Assembly: GCF_039530285.1 (NCBI RefSeq)
Contig: NZ_BAAAOK010000001.1
Span: forward strand, 124,001 to 188,000
Source of the DNA: Actinomadura_C alba
GTDB lineage: Bacteria; Actinomycetota; Actinomycetes; Streptosporangiales; Streptosporangiaceae
Reading direction: 5' to 3'
Length of the DNA: 64,000 nucleotides
A program made the position numbers and the translations under genes. How positions within the stretch are numbered: the stretch's first letter is position 1; each line of letters starts with the position of its first letter. A model generated the notes under the pieces. It was not told the origin of the DNA and searched no databases. It saw nothing but the letters and a program-made list of their open reading frames with translations. Positions 32,330 through 41,374 of the stretch are shown here, piece by piece.

Positions 32330-32472
32330 CGCAGCCACGCCGAGACCGGCCGGCGGATCCGCGAGCACGGAGTCGGTACGCGGCGACGGGAGTCCATGAC
32401 CGGACCACTTTAACCTGCGGGAATGGCCCGGATCAGGCGTCGCCCCGCCGATTGGCGATCATTCGTGGTCGA

Positions 32473-33855
32473 TCATTCTGGTGGCGGGACCGGCTTTCCG
32501 GCGTCCGGGTCCGCTCCGGTGTCCGGCGTGTCGGCCCATGTCGCAGCCGGTGCGTCAGCAAGCGTGCCGGGCAGCGTTGGTGGCGGCACGGCGGCGGAGG
32601 GCGGCGCGAGATCGCCCGGCGCCGAGGCGAACGGACCCGCTCCCGCCTCCACCCCCACTCCCGCGGCGACGGCGGTGCGGTTACGGCGCCCGCGCACCAT
32701 CAGCACGAGGGCCGCGACGATCGCCAGCAGTCCGGCGCCGATCAGCCCGGAGTATCCCGCCAGAATCCCGGTGTCGTGCCGTACGGCCTCCGTGGTGACC
32801 GGCCCGCCGCCGAAGTGCGCCTTGTCGGGGACCACGCCCTGAGCCGCCGGGGTGAGTACGGGGCTTCGTCCTTCGAGCTTCTGGGCCCGGTCCAGGGCGC
32901 CCGCCGGATTGATGATCCCGAAGCCCACGCCGGTGTCGTATCCCGCCTTGGGGTGATGGGCGGACTCGGCGATCGCTCGCCCGACCAACTCGGGCGGCAG
33001 CTTCGGATACTCCGACCGGACCAGAGCGGCTGTGGCGGTCACGAAGGCCGTCGCTGGATGGGCGCCGGTGACGGTCCACAACGAGTCGTCCGGTCCCGTG
33101 GTCGGCATCTCGAAGCCGGGCGCTGAGACGAGTACGGCGCTGTTCTTGTCGCTGTAGTTCCTGTACCACTTCCCCTTGGCATTGACCGCTCCAACGCCGA
33201 TCGCGCCGGCAAGCGCGGCCGGGTAGGCGGTGGTGGGGGGCAGTTTCAGGTCGGGGTTGGCCGACACGACAACGGCGCCCTTGGACCGCGCATAGGCGAG
33301 AGCCGATTCAAGGAGGCCGACCGGACCGTCCCAGATGTAGGGGATGACATAGATGACCTGCGCACCCTCGTCGGCCGCGTACCGGATCCCTTTGGCGAAG
33401 AGCGCCCGGTTCTCGAACTCGCCGAACCACCGCCTCGCACCGGGCTCCTCGAGTGAGACCTGCACTCGTACGGGGAGGATCTTCACCGCCGGGGCCAGCC
33501 CACGTCTGCCCACCAGTGAGTCGTGCGTGGGACCGCTACCCCCGATCAACGAGGCCATCAACGTGCCATGGATCTTCATGGGCCGGGGCGTCTTCACGAA
33601 GTCGCGGCCGCGTAGAACTCGCCCGCGCAGGGGCCCGATGTCGCCGTCCACCCCGTCGGCCACGACGGCCACCGTGACCCCCTTGCCCCGGGTCACCTGG
33701 TGGGCGGCTCGGACGTCTCGGTCAAATCGTTTGGCCCATTCCAGTGGGTCGGCATGTGCGGGTGGCGTCATCACCGGGAGAATCGGGACCGCCAGCAGCG
33801 TGCCGGCCAAGGCCGTCAGCATGGCGAATGGACGGCGTAGGGCTCGGTTCAGCAT
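32473..33855 (-). CDS. Mycosin-like S8 family protein, apparently without catalytic Asp and Ser
   Basis: This 460-residue protein has mycosin layout. It has a signal peptide (to PPAHA at ~35), a subtilase domain (~55-310), a C-terminal membrane helix (~LIGAGLLAIVAALVLMV) and a proline/alanine-rich tail. The subtilase His is kept (HGT, H96). The Asp motif D-T/S-G reads A-D-G (A66) and the Ser motif G-T-S-x-A reads G-A-H-P-A (H266), so two of three triad residues are replaced. It is probably a pseudoprotease scaffold rather than an ESX protease. ATG 33855 overlaps the stop of the anchored protein upstream. No ESX genes are visible nearby. Confidence 0.8.
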   Translation of the reverse strand: MLNRALRRPFAMLTALAGTLLAVPILPVMTPPAHADPLEWAKRFDRDVRAAHQVTRGKGVTVAVVADGVDGDIGPLRGRVLRGRDFVKTPRPMKIHGTLMASLIGGSGPTHDSLVGRRGLAPAVKILPVRVQVSLEEPGARRWFGEFENRALFAKGIRYAADEGAQVIYVIPYIWDGPVGLLESALAYARSKGAVVVSANPDLKLPPTTAYPAALAGAIGVGAVNAKGKWYRNYSDKNSAVLVSAPGFEMPTTGPDDSLWTVTGAHPATAFVTATAALVRSEYPKLPPELVGRAIAESAHHPKAGYDTGVGFGIINPAGALDRAQKLEGRSPVLTPAAQGVVPDKAHFGGGPVTTEAVRHDTGILAGYSGLIGAGLLAIVAALVLMVRGRRNRTAVAAGVGVEAGAGPFASAPGDLAPPSAAVPPPTLPGTLADAPAATWADTPDTGADPDAGKPVPPPE

Positions 33856-34700
33856 TCCACGCTCTTCTCCGCGCACGGGCGCTGTGACGGCAGGAACTGG
33901 CTCATCACCTGTGTCAGGACGGCCTGGGCGAAGTCGAAGTCCTCCACTTGTTCCGTCTGGCGGACCTTCTTGCGGCCGTCCGCCCAACCGGTCGCGGCGA
34001 AGAACACATAAGGCGTGCTGTTGTTCCCGAACGACAGCTGCTGTCTCTGGTCGGCGCCGAACCGGTCCGTCACCGTATCCACGAAGCCGACGGGCAGCAG
34101 CCCATATCGTCTGTTGTCGGCCTGCCCGGGGACCCGGGCCAGGCGGCCATCCACCTCACCCGCGTTCTTCACGCTCGGCATGACCGCGATCCCGATCGTC
34201 GACACCAGGGTTCCGGAGTCGTCCACGTACGTCGCCCGCAGCACGGTGCGGCAGCCCCCCAGGGCCAGGATCTCGGCGGCCTGCCGATCAAGCGCCTGCG
34301 CGCACCCCGACGCGGCGGCGATGCCGATCCGGTGCGCCTTCGGCTTGGCTCCGGGCGGGGCGGTCTCGAACTCGTACTGCACCGTCGCCGGAAAGATCTC
34401 TCCGGCCGTACGGTTGCGCCACCGGGAGTCCAGCTCCTGGGCCTTGGCCGCCGTCAGCTCACGGGCGGTGGGCTCACGGGTCAGCTCCCCGGACAGGGCG
34501 AAGCCGCCCACGGCCACCGCCGCGATCCCCACCGCGACCAGTCCGGCGATCAGCGCGATCCGTCCCCGGCGGCGCGGGGACGCCGCCGGACGCTCAGGGG
34601 GCGGCTCCGGCGGCGGCACCGGCTGTGCTTCCGGTGGCGATTCCGGTGCGGCGAAGGGCTCCCAACCGGGCTGTGCGGGCTCTGTGGCGTCAATGGGCAT
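33849..34700 (-). CDS. Single-span membrane-anchored extracytoplasmic protein
   Basis: This 283-residue protein has a proline-rich cytoplasmic N terminus (~1-43), one membrane helix (about 48-69) and an exported domain of ~210 residues with paired cysteines (SGCAQ, GGCRT and a C-terminal PCAEKSVEC). It is not assigned to a family. It overlaps the following mycosin-like gene by seven bases (ATGCTGA), so the two are made together and are likely to interact in the envelope. Confidence 0.75.
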   Translation of the reverse strand: MPIDATEPAQPGWEPFAAPESPPEAQPVPPPEPPPERPAASPRRRGRIALIAGLVAVGIAAVAVGGFALSGELTREPTARELTAAKAQELDSRWRNRTAGEIFPATVQYEFETAPPGAKPKAHRIGIAAASGCAQALDRQAAEILALGGCRTVLRATYVDDSGTLVSTIGIAVMPSVKNAGEVDGRLARVPGQADNRRYGLLPVGFVDTVTDRFGADQRQQLSFGNNSTPYVFFAATGWADGRKKVRQTEQVEDFDFAQAVLTQVMSQFLPSQRPCAEKSVEC

Positions 34701-34837
34701 GATCGCCTGAGATTAGGCGGCGAAGATCACGCGGTTGTCTCGCGACCACCACCGATCCGGACACTCTGTGATCATGGACGAGGTGGCCGATCGCCGGTGC
34801 CCGCCACCGGCTGCCGGCTACCGGCTACCGCCGCGTC

Positions 34838-36520
34838 TCATTTACCTCGCTTGCCGGGTGCCTCGCGCTCCCGCCGGACCTTCGCCTTCTTCCCCTTGAT
34901 GGTGCTCCGCCGCAACGCCGCGATGACCTCGTCGGCCGCGGACTCCGGTACTTCGGCCAGCGAGAACCGTTCAGCAATCTCGATCGAGCCGATGTCGCGT
35001 CCGGTCAGCCGCGACTCGCCGGCTATCGCACCGACCAGGTCCTGCGGCCGGATCCCGGCATTGCGCCCGACGCCGAAGAACAGGCGCGTCATGCCCTGTG
35101 CGGGACCGCGACCGCGCGTGTCCTGGCGGCCGCCGGACGCCCGGCGGTCACGCCCGGCCTGCTGCGCGATCTGCGGGATGTCCTCGTCGTCCGTCCCCGC
35201 CTCGCTGGGCTCGTACGCCAGCTTGACGGCGGCGAGCGCCACCTCCATGACGTCGAACTCCTCGGCGAGCGGCTCGACCACCACCCGGAACTGCTCCAGG
35301 TCGCCGTCGATGAGGAGTTCGTGCAGCGCGGCGCGGGTCAGCTCCAGCCGCCGGGCGCGCAGGTCGGCGACGGTGGGGACCTTCTCCACCGTGATGCGCT
35401 GTTTCGTCGCCCGCTCGATCGCCTTGAGCATGCGGTGCTCGCGCGGCTCCGCCAGCGTGATGGCCACGCCTTCGCGGCCGGCCCTGCCGACCCGGCCGAC
35501 GCGGTGCACGTAGGAGTCGGGCGCGGAGGGGACGTCGTAGTTGACGACGTGGCTGAGCTGCTCGATGTCGAGCCCTCGGGCGGCCACGTCGGTGGCGATG
35601 AGCAGTTCGGCGGTCCCGCTGCGCAGCCGTCCCATCACCCGGTCGCGCTGCTCCTGGCTCATGCCGCCGTGCAGCGCCTCGGCGCGGTAGCCGCGCCCGT
35701 TGAGGGTCTCGGTCAGCTGGTCGACCTCGTCGCGCGTGCGGCAGAAGACGATCGCCGCCGTGGGGGCCTCCAGGTCGAGCACGCGCCCGAGCGCCGCCGG
35801 CTTGTGCGCCCTGGCGACCACGTACGCGCTCTGCCGTACGAGCGGGGCCTCACCCGGGGCCGCCTCCTCGCGGCCCATCTGGATCCGGACCGGGTCACGG
35901 AGGTAGCGACCGGCGAGCCCTTTGATCCGTGGTGGCAGGGTCGCGGAGAACAGCACCGTCTGGCGTTCCTCGGGGGTCGCCTGCAGGATCTCCTCGATGT
36001 CCTCGGCGAATCCCATGTCCAGCATCTCGTCGGCCTCATCGAGCACGACCGTCCGAACGTCCTGCAGATGGAGCGTTCCGCGGCCGATGTGGTCGAGGGC
36101 CCGTCCAGGCGTGGCGACCACCACGTCGACGCCGCGCTGGAGCGCCTTCAACTGCCAGCCGATGGCCTGCCCGCCGTAGATGGGCAGGACGCGAACGCCG
36201 AGGTCACGGCCGTAACGATGAAACGCCTGTGAGACCTGTACGGCCAGTTCTCGCGTCGGCACCAGCACCAGCACCATGGGATCGGCGCCCCGGCCGTCGT
36301 CGGGCAACTGTTGCAGCATCGGCAGGGCGAACGCGGCGGTCTTGCCCGTCCCGGTCGCGGCCTGCCCCACCAGGTCGCTCCGCTCCAACAACGGCGGAAT
36401 CGCCTCGCGTTGGATCGGCGTCGGCTCCTCGTAGCCGAGGCTGGACAACGCCTTTAGCAACTCGGGTCTCAGCCCAAGGTCGGCAAAGCTCGTCCCGCCG
36501 TCGGACACGTTCTCGTTCAT
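34838..36520 (-). CDS. DEAD-box ATP-dependent RNA helicase (DeaD/CsdA type)
   Basis: This ~560-residue helicase has the Q motif TPIQREAIPPL, Walker A ATGTGKT, PTRELAVQ, VVATPGRALD, DEAD in VLDEADEML, SAT in LFSATLPP and HRVGRVGRAGREG. It then has the RNA-binding RBD of the CsdA/DbpA group near the C terminus (MTRLFFGVGRNAGIRPQDLVGAI) and a basic KGKKAKVRRER tail. It unwinds structured RNA in ribosome assembly and cold adaptation. MNENVSDGG (ATG 36520) follows GGAGGA; an upstream open frame to 36610 is probably leader. The ~120-base leader is typical of cold-shock helicase mRNAs, although no defined element is seen. Confidence 0.92.
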   Translation of the reverse strand: MNENVSDGGTSFADLGLRPELLKALSSLGYEEPTPIQREAIPPLLERSDLVGQAATGTGKTAAFALPMLQQLPDDGRGADPMVLVLVPTRELAVQVSQAFHRYGRDLGVRVLPIYGGQAIGWQLKALQRGVDVVVATPGRALDHIGRGTLHLQDVRTVVLDEADEMLDMGFAEDIEEILQATPEERQTVLFSATLPPRIKGLAGRYLRDPVRIQMGREEAAPGEAPLVRQSAYVVARAHKPAALGRVLDLEAPTAAIVFCRTRDEVDQLTETLNGRGYRAEALHGGMSQEQRDRVMGRLRSGTAELLIATDVAARGLDIEQLSHVVNYDVPSAPDSYVHRVGRVGRAGREGVAITLAEPREHRMLKAIERATKQRITVEKVPTVADLRARRLELTRAALHELLIDGDLEQFRVVVEPLAEEFDVMEVALAAVKLAYEPSEAGTDDEDIPQIAQQAGRDRRASGGRQDTRGRGPAQGMTRLFFGVGRNAGIRPQDLVGAIAGESRLTGRDIGSIEIAERFSLAEVPESAADEVIAALRRSTIKGKKAKVRREREAPGKRGK

Positions 36521-36689
36521 CGTCGGCTCCTCCTCCGAACCCCACATCCCCAGGCCCGCACCTCCCGCAACCGCGCTCGCCTGTGCGCCCCGCATGGGCA
36601 CTCCCGCCAAGCCGGTCAGTCAAGTGTCCCGTAGCCCGGCACCGCCATGAACACCAGGTCCCGCGGCCAGGGGTCACGTACAGGGCATG

Positions 36690-36855
36690 CGGTCAAGAGC
36701 TACGACCGCGCGCAGCTGTTCACCCAGGCGGAGAACACCCGTGCCCAGCGTCTCTACTCGGGCCTCGGCTTCAGGCGCACCGGCGCGACCGCCGTGTCCG
36801 GGGAGGGCGAGGGCATCACATCGTCCAGTACCTGCTCAACCCGCTTCCGACGTAG
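36690..36855 (+). pseudogene. GNAT acetyltransferase, C-terminal remnant with frameshift
   Basis: One frame encodes SYDRAQLFTQAENTRAQRL and then YSGLGFRRTG, the acetyl-CoA-binding end of a GNAT enzyme. Around 36,815 the matching tail (HIVQYLLNPLPT, stop at ~36,855) moves to the next frame, consistent with one lost base. The N-terminal two thirds of the gene are missing. It is a dead fragment between the helicase and the SDR gene. Confidence 0.55.
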
Positions 36856-36863
36856 CCCGCCGG

Positions 36864-37658
36864 TCAGGGAAGGATACTGTCGACGTAGCCCCCGTCGGCG
36901 CGCAGCGCTCCGCCCGTGGTGGCCGAGGCGTGGTCGGAGCTGAGATAGACCACCATGTTGGCGATCTCCTCGGGCTCGATCAGCCGCCGGAGAAGTGAGT
37001 TCGGCCGGTGGTGTTTCATGAACTCGTCCTGAGCCTGTTCCCAGGGCAGCTCATCTCCCACGAGGCTCCGGACGAAGTTCTCGACCCCCCTGGTACGGGT
37101 GGGCCCGGCGATCACCGCGTTGACGGTCACGCCCGTGCCCGCCATCGCCTTGGCGAAGCCGCGCGACACACCGAGCAGCGCCGTCTTCGTGACGCCGTAA
37201 TGGACCATCTCCTCGGGGATCACCACCGCCGAGTCGCTGGCCATGAACTGCACGCGGCCCCAGCCTCGATCGCGCATGCCGGGAAGGTAGTGGCGGGTCA
37301 GGCGGACGCCCGACATCACGTTGACCTCCCAGAAGCGCCGCCAGGTGTCGTCGTCGATCTCGAGGACGGGCTGCGCCGAGAAGATGCCGAGGTTGTTGAC
37401 GAGCACGTCCACGTCGGGCAGCGCCTCGAACACCGCCTGGGCCCCCTCCGGCCGGGACACGTCAGCCGCGATCCCGTCGATGCGCGCGTCCGGTGACTGG
37501 GCGCGCAGTTCGTCGACGACGGCGCGGACCCGGTCGTCGTCGCGCCCGTTGATGGTGGTCTCGGCGCCGGCCGCCGCGAGCCGCGCGGCGATCACGCGCC
37601 CGATGCCCTGGGTCGAGCCGCTCACGAACGCGGTCCTGCCGGTCAGGTCAATGATCAC
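36864..37658 (-). CDS. SDR-family NAD(P)-dependent oxidoreductase
   Basis: This 264-residue classical short-chain dehydrogenase has the cofactor motif FVSGSTQGIGRVIA, NNLG in VNNLGIFSAQ, the catalytic serine near FMASDSAVV, the Y-x3-K in HYGVTKTALLG, and a C-terminal GGALRADGGYVDS. The substrate is unknown. It is monocistronic, convergent with the GNAT remnant. Confidence 0.9.
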   Translation of the reverse strand: MIIDLTGRTAFVSGSTQGIGRVIAARLAAAGAETTINGRDDDRVRAVVDELRAQSPDARIDGIAADVSRPEGAQAVFEALPDVDVLVNNLGIFSAQPVLEIDDDTWRRFWEVNVMSGVRLTRHYLPGMRDRGWGRVQFMASDSAVVIPEEMVHYGVTKTALLGVSRGFAKAMAGTGVTVNAVIAGPTRTRGVENFVRSLVGDELPWEQAQDEFMKHHRPNSLLRRLIEPEEIANMVVYLSSDHASATTGGALRADGGYVDSILP

Positions 37659-37747
37659 CCTGGTCCCCTACCCGGTGACATCGGCTCTAACGCCCCTCAC
37701 AGAGCTTGCGTCACACCCAGGTGGCCGCGCCGATGCCGGACCGGCCG

Positions 37748-38242
37748 TCAATGCGCGGCGACGTCCATCCGTACGTCGGCGGTCGCCCCGCCCCGGGTCG
37801 CCCGCAGCAGCCAGCAGCCCGCGTGGGTGAAGCGATAGCCCGCTCCCCACTCGTCACCGGGCCGGTCGTAGCTGCTGCCACCGTGCGGGTCCGGTCCCCA
37901 TAGGAGCTTGGCGGGCCGGCCGCCGGGATCGATCATCGACAACGTCAGATCGCCCGAGCCGGTCATCCGCCAGACGATCTTCAGCTCCTCGCCGACCCGT
38001 GGCGGCAGTGCCCCCCTCTGATGCATGATCAAGCCCCAGAGCCGAACACCCGGGCCGGACGCCCCCACTTCGGGAAACCCGCCTCTCCAGGGGCGAATCG
38101 GCGACGGGGATTCGCAGCGAGCACCGTCGTTCGCGGGCGGACCGGCCGCCGAGCGGGACCCCGCCCCGCGCTCGGGCCGCCCATCCGCGGAGCAGCCCAC
38201 AAGGCAGAGCAGCACGAGCCCGAATGACACGACCTTCGACAC
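37748..38242 (-). CDS. Secreted lipoprotein, function unknown
   Basis: This 164-residue protein starts with a short signal and lipobox (VLLCLVGC, lipid-anchored Cys at ~17). A low-complexity linker precedes a small beta-rich domain containing GEELKIVWRMTG and GCWLLRATRGG. It resembles carbohydrate-binding-like or Ig-like folds in actinomycete lipoproteins, but no family is firmly recognised. Confidence 0.75.
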   Translation of the reverse strand: MSKVVSFGLVLLCLVGCSADGRPERGAGSRSAAGPPANDGARCESPSPIRPWRGGFPEVGASGPGVRLWGLIMHQRGALPPRVGEELKIVWRMTGSGDLTLSMIDPGGRPAKLLWGPDPHGGSSYDRPGDEWGAGYRFTHAGCWLLRATRGGATADVRMDVAAH

Positions 38243-38355
38243 CGCGGCTCCGCTCGTCCGGCGAGAGATGAAGACCAGTCTCCCAAGATTCGAGACTCAC
38301 GGAACAGGTGCTCGCCGTGCCGGATCTGGACATCGGCGCCGAGATCACTCTCCGG

Positions 38356-39654
38356 TCAGGCCTGGCGATCCACCCCGAGGGCCGTCAGCAGCGTGCGCAG
38401 TCTGGCGGAGGTGCCGGCCAGTTCGACGTCGGGATCGGTTCCGGCCACGACGTCGCATCCGGTGAACAGGCGCATCTGATCCGCGCCGATCTCGGCACAG
38501 GCATCGGCGACCACCCATTCACCGTCGCCGGAGGCGTCGCACCAGCCCACGGCGCTGCGGTGGAAGTTACGGCCGTACGGCTCGTCCGCCGGGCCCTGAC
38601 GCAGCGCGGCGGCGAGCGCCAGAGCCGAGGCCTCAGGAACTGTGAGGCGCCCGCTCAACCGGGTCGACAGATGCCACATGGTCGGGGTGCAGATGAGCGA
38701 AGGCTGGCCGGGAACGTCGAGACCGCGGCAGTACGGGCTCAGCGCCGCCGCTGCCGCGTCCACCGTCAGCGCGTGCCGGCGCCGGCTGACGGCCGAGCCG
38801 ATGAGCGCGGCGGCACGGCGGCGGTCGGTCTCGGGGTCGGCGCCCCGTGGAGCGGAGTCCCCGAGCGCGTGGGCGAGCATCCGGTCACCCGTACGCCGGA
38901 CCAGCGGCACGGGGCTCGCGCCGAGCAGTGTGCGGTTCACCGGCAGGTCCGCCGCGTACAGATGGGAGCAGGGATCGGCCCGGCCGAGGTTGCGGAGCAA
39001 CTCCCGCTGGTCGGTCCCGGTCAGCCCGGCCAGGTGCAGGGAGCGGGTGAGCGCGATCTCGTCGAGCCCACCGGTGCCGAGACGGGTCAGAGCGGTCTCG
39101 ACCCCCGTGCGGAACGCCGCCGGGCCGGGCACGTCGCGGAGTGCCGCGTGCGCGACCGGGAAACGATTCGGGGGCGGGCCCGGTCGCAGTGGCGCCGCCC
39201 AGTGGACGCGGGCGGGTATCACCAGCCAGGTGGGCACACCGGTGCCGGGCGGGAGGACGCCGGCGATGACGGGCCGGGGATGCCCGGCCGATCCGGCGTC
39301 TCGCAGCGCCTTGGCCGCACGCCACGGCAGGGTGCCGCGGTCGCCCGCCGATATCGCGGCGAACACGCCGTGGGCCAGCAACGTGTAACGCGCCGACGCG
39401 AAGAGGAAGCAGTCCCCCGGGGTGTAACCGTCCAGCGGTCCCGGCGCCGGGTCGGCGGTCGCGGCGGCGTGCGCACGGGCGGCCCCGAGAGCGGCGGCCG
39501 ACACGGGGGGCCGGCCGGAACCCGTGCCGCGCAGCCGCGGCGAGCGCGCGGCCGGTCCGCTCCGGGCCCTGCCGCGGCGCGAGCTCGGCACCCCCAGGCA
39601 GCCGAATCCCGCTGAGCGCCGCTGCTCGCCCGCACCGTCTCCGGAATCGACCAC
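38356..39654 (-). CDS. Isochorismate synthase (DhbC/EntC) homologue, catalytic residues lost
   Basis: This 432-residue chorismate-binding-fold protein is aligned by LLGASPVPLVRR, SAPRGADPETDRR, CTPTMWHLSTRL, AVGWCDASGDGEWVV and RLFTGCDVVAG. The residues equivalent to E. coli EntC K147, E197, E241 and E376 are E199, V249, R293 and G414. The HPTPALSG segment and ~18 following residues are deleted. Isochorismate formation is therefore not expected, so this is a pseudoenzyme or a gene on the way to decay, though the frame is intact. A good ribosome site (AGGAGGGG) and an iron box lie directly upstream, so it should be iron-regulated with the siderophore genes to the right. Confidence 0.8.
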   Translation of the reverse strand: MVDSGDGAGEQRRSAGFGCLGVPSSRRGRARSGPAARSPRLRGTGSGRPPVSAAALGAARAHAAATADPAPGPLDGYTPGDCFLFASARYTLLAHGVFAAISAGDRGTLPWRAAKALRDAGSAGHPRPVIAGVLPPGTGVPTWLVIPARVHWAAPLRPGPPPNRFPVAHAALRDVPGPAAFRTGVETALTRLGTGGLDEIALTRSLHLAGLTGTDQRELLRNLGRADPCSHLYAADLPVNRTLLGASPVPLVRRTGDRMLAHALGDSAPRGADPETDRRRAAALIGSAVSRRRHALTVDAAAAALSPYCRGLDVPGQPSLICTPTMWHLSTRLSGRLTVPEASALALAAALRQGPADEPYGRNFHRSAVGWCDASGDGEWVVADACAEIGADQMRLFTGCDVVAGTDPDVELAGTSARLRTLLTALGVDRQA

Positions 39655-39665
39655 GGCACCCCTCC

Positions 39666-39684
39666 TAAGGTTAGGCTTGCCTAA
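39666..39684. promoter_or_regulatory. IdeR/DmdR-type iron box
   Basis: TAAGGTTAGGCTTGCCTAA matches the 19-base actinobacterial iron box (TTAGGTTAGGCTAACCTAA) at 16 of 19 positions, with the inverted core TTAGGCTTGCCTAA. It ends 12 bases or more upstream of the isochorismate synthase-like start, where a metal-loaded IdeR/DmdR repressor would block transcription in iron sufficiency. Confidence 0.85.
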
Positions 39685-39778
39685 ATCACCTCATTGTCGA
39701 TGGTCACCACCCTGGACTGTCAAGGCCGTCTTCAGATCCGCACGGGTCACCCGGGTCAGAACGTCTCGCCGTCTCGGG

Positions 39779-39955
39779 TCAGAGCGTCAGCGGCAGGCCG
39801 AACGCCGGCACGAGATCGGCGCCGAAGACCGTCACCTCGGCCACCGCCCCATCCTCGACGCGCAGGACGACGAGCGAGATGCGGCTCAGCGGCGTGCGGC
39901 TCAGCGCCGTGCGGGCCATGAGCGCGAACGGACGGCGGTTGTCGCGCCCGGAAGG
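39779..39955 (-). pseudogene. Remnant of an ECF sigma factor/SnoaL-like C-terminal domain
   Basis: One minus-strand frame encodes SLVVLRVEDGAVAEVTVFG and then ADLVPAFGLPLTL ending at 39779. This is the typical end of the SnoaL-like domain of SigJ/SigG-type ECF sigma factors. It contains a partial tandem duplication (LSRTPLSRI). The rest of the gene is absent upstream, where the wHTH gene ends at 39956. It is a dead fragment. Confidence 0.5.
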
Positions 39956-41125
39956 TCAGGTGTGCGGCCACCGGCCCGGCACGATCCGTACGTCGTGGGC
40001 GTCGGCGTCCGCCGCCGCGAAGGCGAGCATCCGGGCGCCCTCGTCGGTCAGCGCGTCCACGTCCGCGGGCGAGAAGCGGCCGTACGGGCGGATGGTCAGG
40101 ATCGTGCCACCGCCATCCCGGGTGATCTTCCAGTCCCCGGCGGTGAGCCCGTCAACGAGCACGACGTTGGGCATGGGGCCGTGCCGGCCGTACGCCTGCT
40201 CGTGGTAGGCGTCAGTGATGAACCGGCTGCGGTCGGCATGGGAGAGCAACAGGTTGTCGAAGTCGTACAGCAGACGCGGCGGCGCCGGGGCGTCGGCGTC
40301 CGGCCGCGGCGCGTCGGGCAGGTCGAACAGCTCGTGTCCCTCCTCGTCGAGGAACGTGGCCAGCCGCGGCCGGAGCCGGTCGACGACCTCGCGCAGCCGG
40401 GTCAGGCCCGACCACGTCTGCACGTCCTTGACGGTGGCCGGGCCGAACGCGCCCAGGTAGCGCAGGACCATGTCGTCGATCGAGGGTTCGGCGGCGAGGG
40501 GACCGCCGAGCCACGCCTCAGCGCTGGTGTGGGCGATCGGCCCGCTGGAGCCCCATACGCCGCGCGGCGGCACCTGGACGAGCGGGACCAGAGCGCGGAT
40601 GGCCTGGGCGAGCGAGGCGGGGTCCCGGCCGGCCCAGCCGACCCCCTCCTGCCCGGCCAGCAGGCCGCCGAGGCGCGTGGGGGTCAGCGGCCGTTCCTCG
40701 ACCAGTTCCCGGCCTGCCTTGGCCAGCTCACCGACGTCGAGCCCGAGCAGATCCCTGCCGAAGTTCCCCCGCAGACCGCGCTCGATCACGGGCTGCACGA
40801 GGGGGCGCAACTCCAGGCAGTCGCGGGCGGTGACCAGATGAATGGTCGAGCGCATGAGCGCGATGCGCACGAGTCTCCGCTGTACGAGCAGGTCGGCCAC
40901 GTCCGCCGGGCGAATGCCCTCGAGCCGGACGGCCAGGCCCAGGTACCAGGTGTGGGGCGTCTGCGCCTGCAGGCCGACCAGCCGCTCCACCGCTTCGAGC
41001 ACGGGCGCCCGCGAGCGGCTGAGCAACAGCTGCCGTGCCAGTGTCGCGCGGCCCAGCGCACGACGGGTCACTCGCCGCCCGGTGTTCTTCCGTCGAGACG
41101 GGCGGGACACGTCACTGATGTCCAT
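39956..41125 (-). CDS. Winged helix DNA-binding domain protein (HTH_42/YcaQ-AlkX-like)
   Basis: This 389-residue protein is of the winged-helix family that includes the DNA glycosylase YcaQ/AlkX. Recognisable parts are the early LARQLLL..., VERLVGLQAQTPHTWYLGLAVRL, LVRIALMRSTIHLVTARDCLELRPL, the middle RYLGAFGPATVKDVQTWSGL and LLYDFDNLLLSHADRSRF. Members bind or repair DNA; activity here is untested. It is monocistronic. Confidence 0.85.
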   Translation of the reverse strand: MDISDVSRPSRRKNTGRRVTRRALGRATLARQLLLSRSRAPVLEAVERLVGLQAQTPHTWYLGLAVRLEGIRPADVADLLVQRRLVRIALMRSTIHLVTARDCLELRPLVQPVIERGLRGNFGRDLLGLDVGELAKAGRELVEERPLTPTRLGGLLAGQEGVGWAGRDPASLAQAIRALVPLVQVPPRGVWGSSGPIAHTSAEAWLGGPLAAEPSIDDMVLRYLGAFGPATVKDVQTWSGLTRLREVVDRLRPRLATFLDEEGHELFDLPDAPRPDADAPAPPRLLYDFDNLLLSHADRSRFITDAYHEQAYGRHGPMPNVVLVDGLTAGDWKITRDGGGTILTIRPYGRFSPADVDALTDEGARMLAFAAADADAHDVRIVPGRWPHT

Positions 41126-41374
41126 GGCAGCACGCTACGGGTCATTGCGGTCAGTTTCCGGCCGCAATCGGGTGCTGATGTCGGCTCTGCACGGTCCTGT
41201 CCGATACCGGTCCAGCGCGATGTCAGGAATTTCACGAACCACTCAGGATTCGCGGGAACTTATTCCTACAGATCACCGTCAGCTAGCAAAAGGGTCCGAT
41301 CTGTGTGCCCTCTCCCTCATATGTAGACCAAACCTCGGCCGGCATCACGGCCCGGTCCGAGGTTCTGCCCGAAG

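Noticed and set aside
32473..34700. Complete type VII (ESX) secretion locus
   Set aside because: Only the mycosin-like gene and one anchored protein are present; no EccB/C/D or WXG100 genes flank them.
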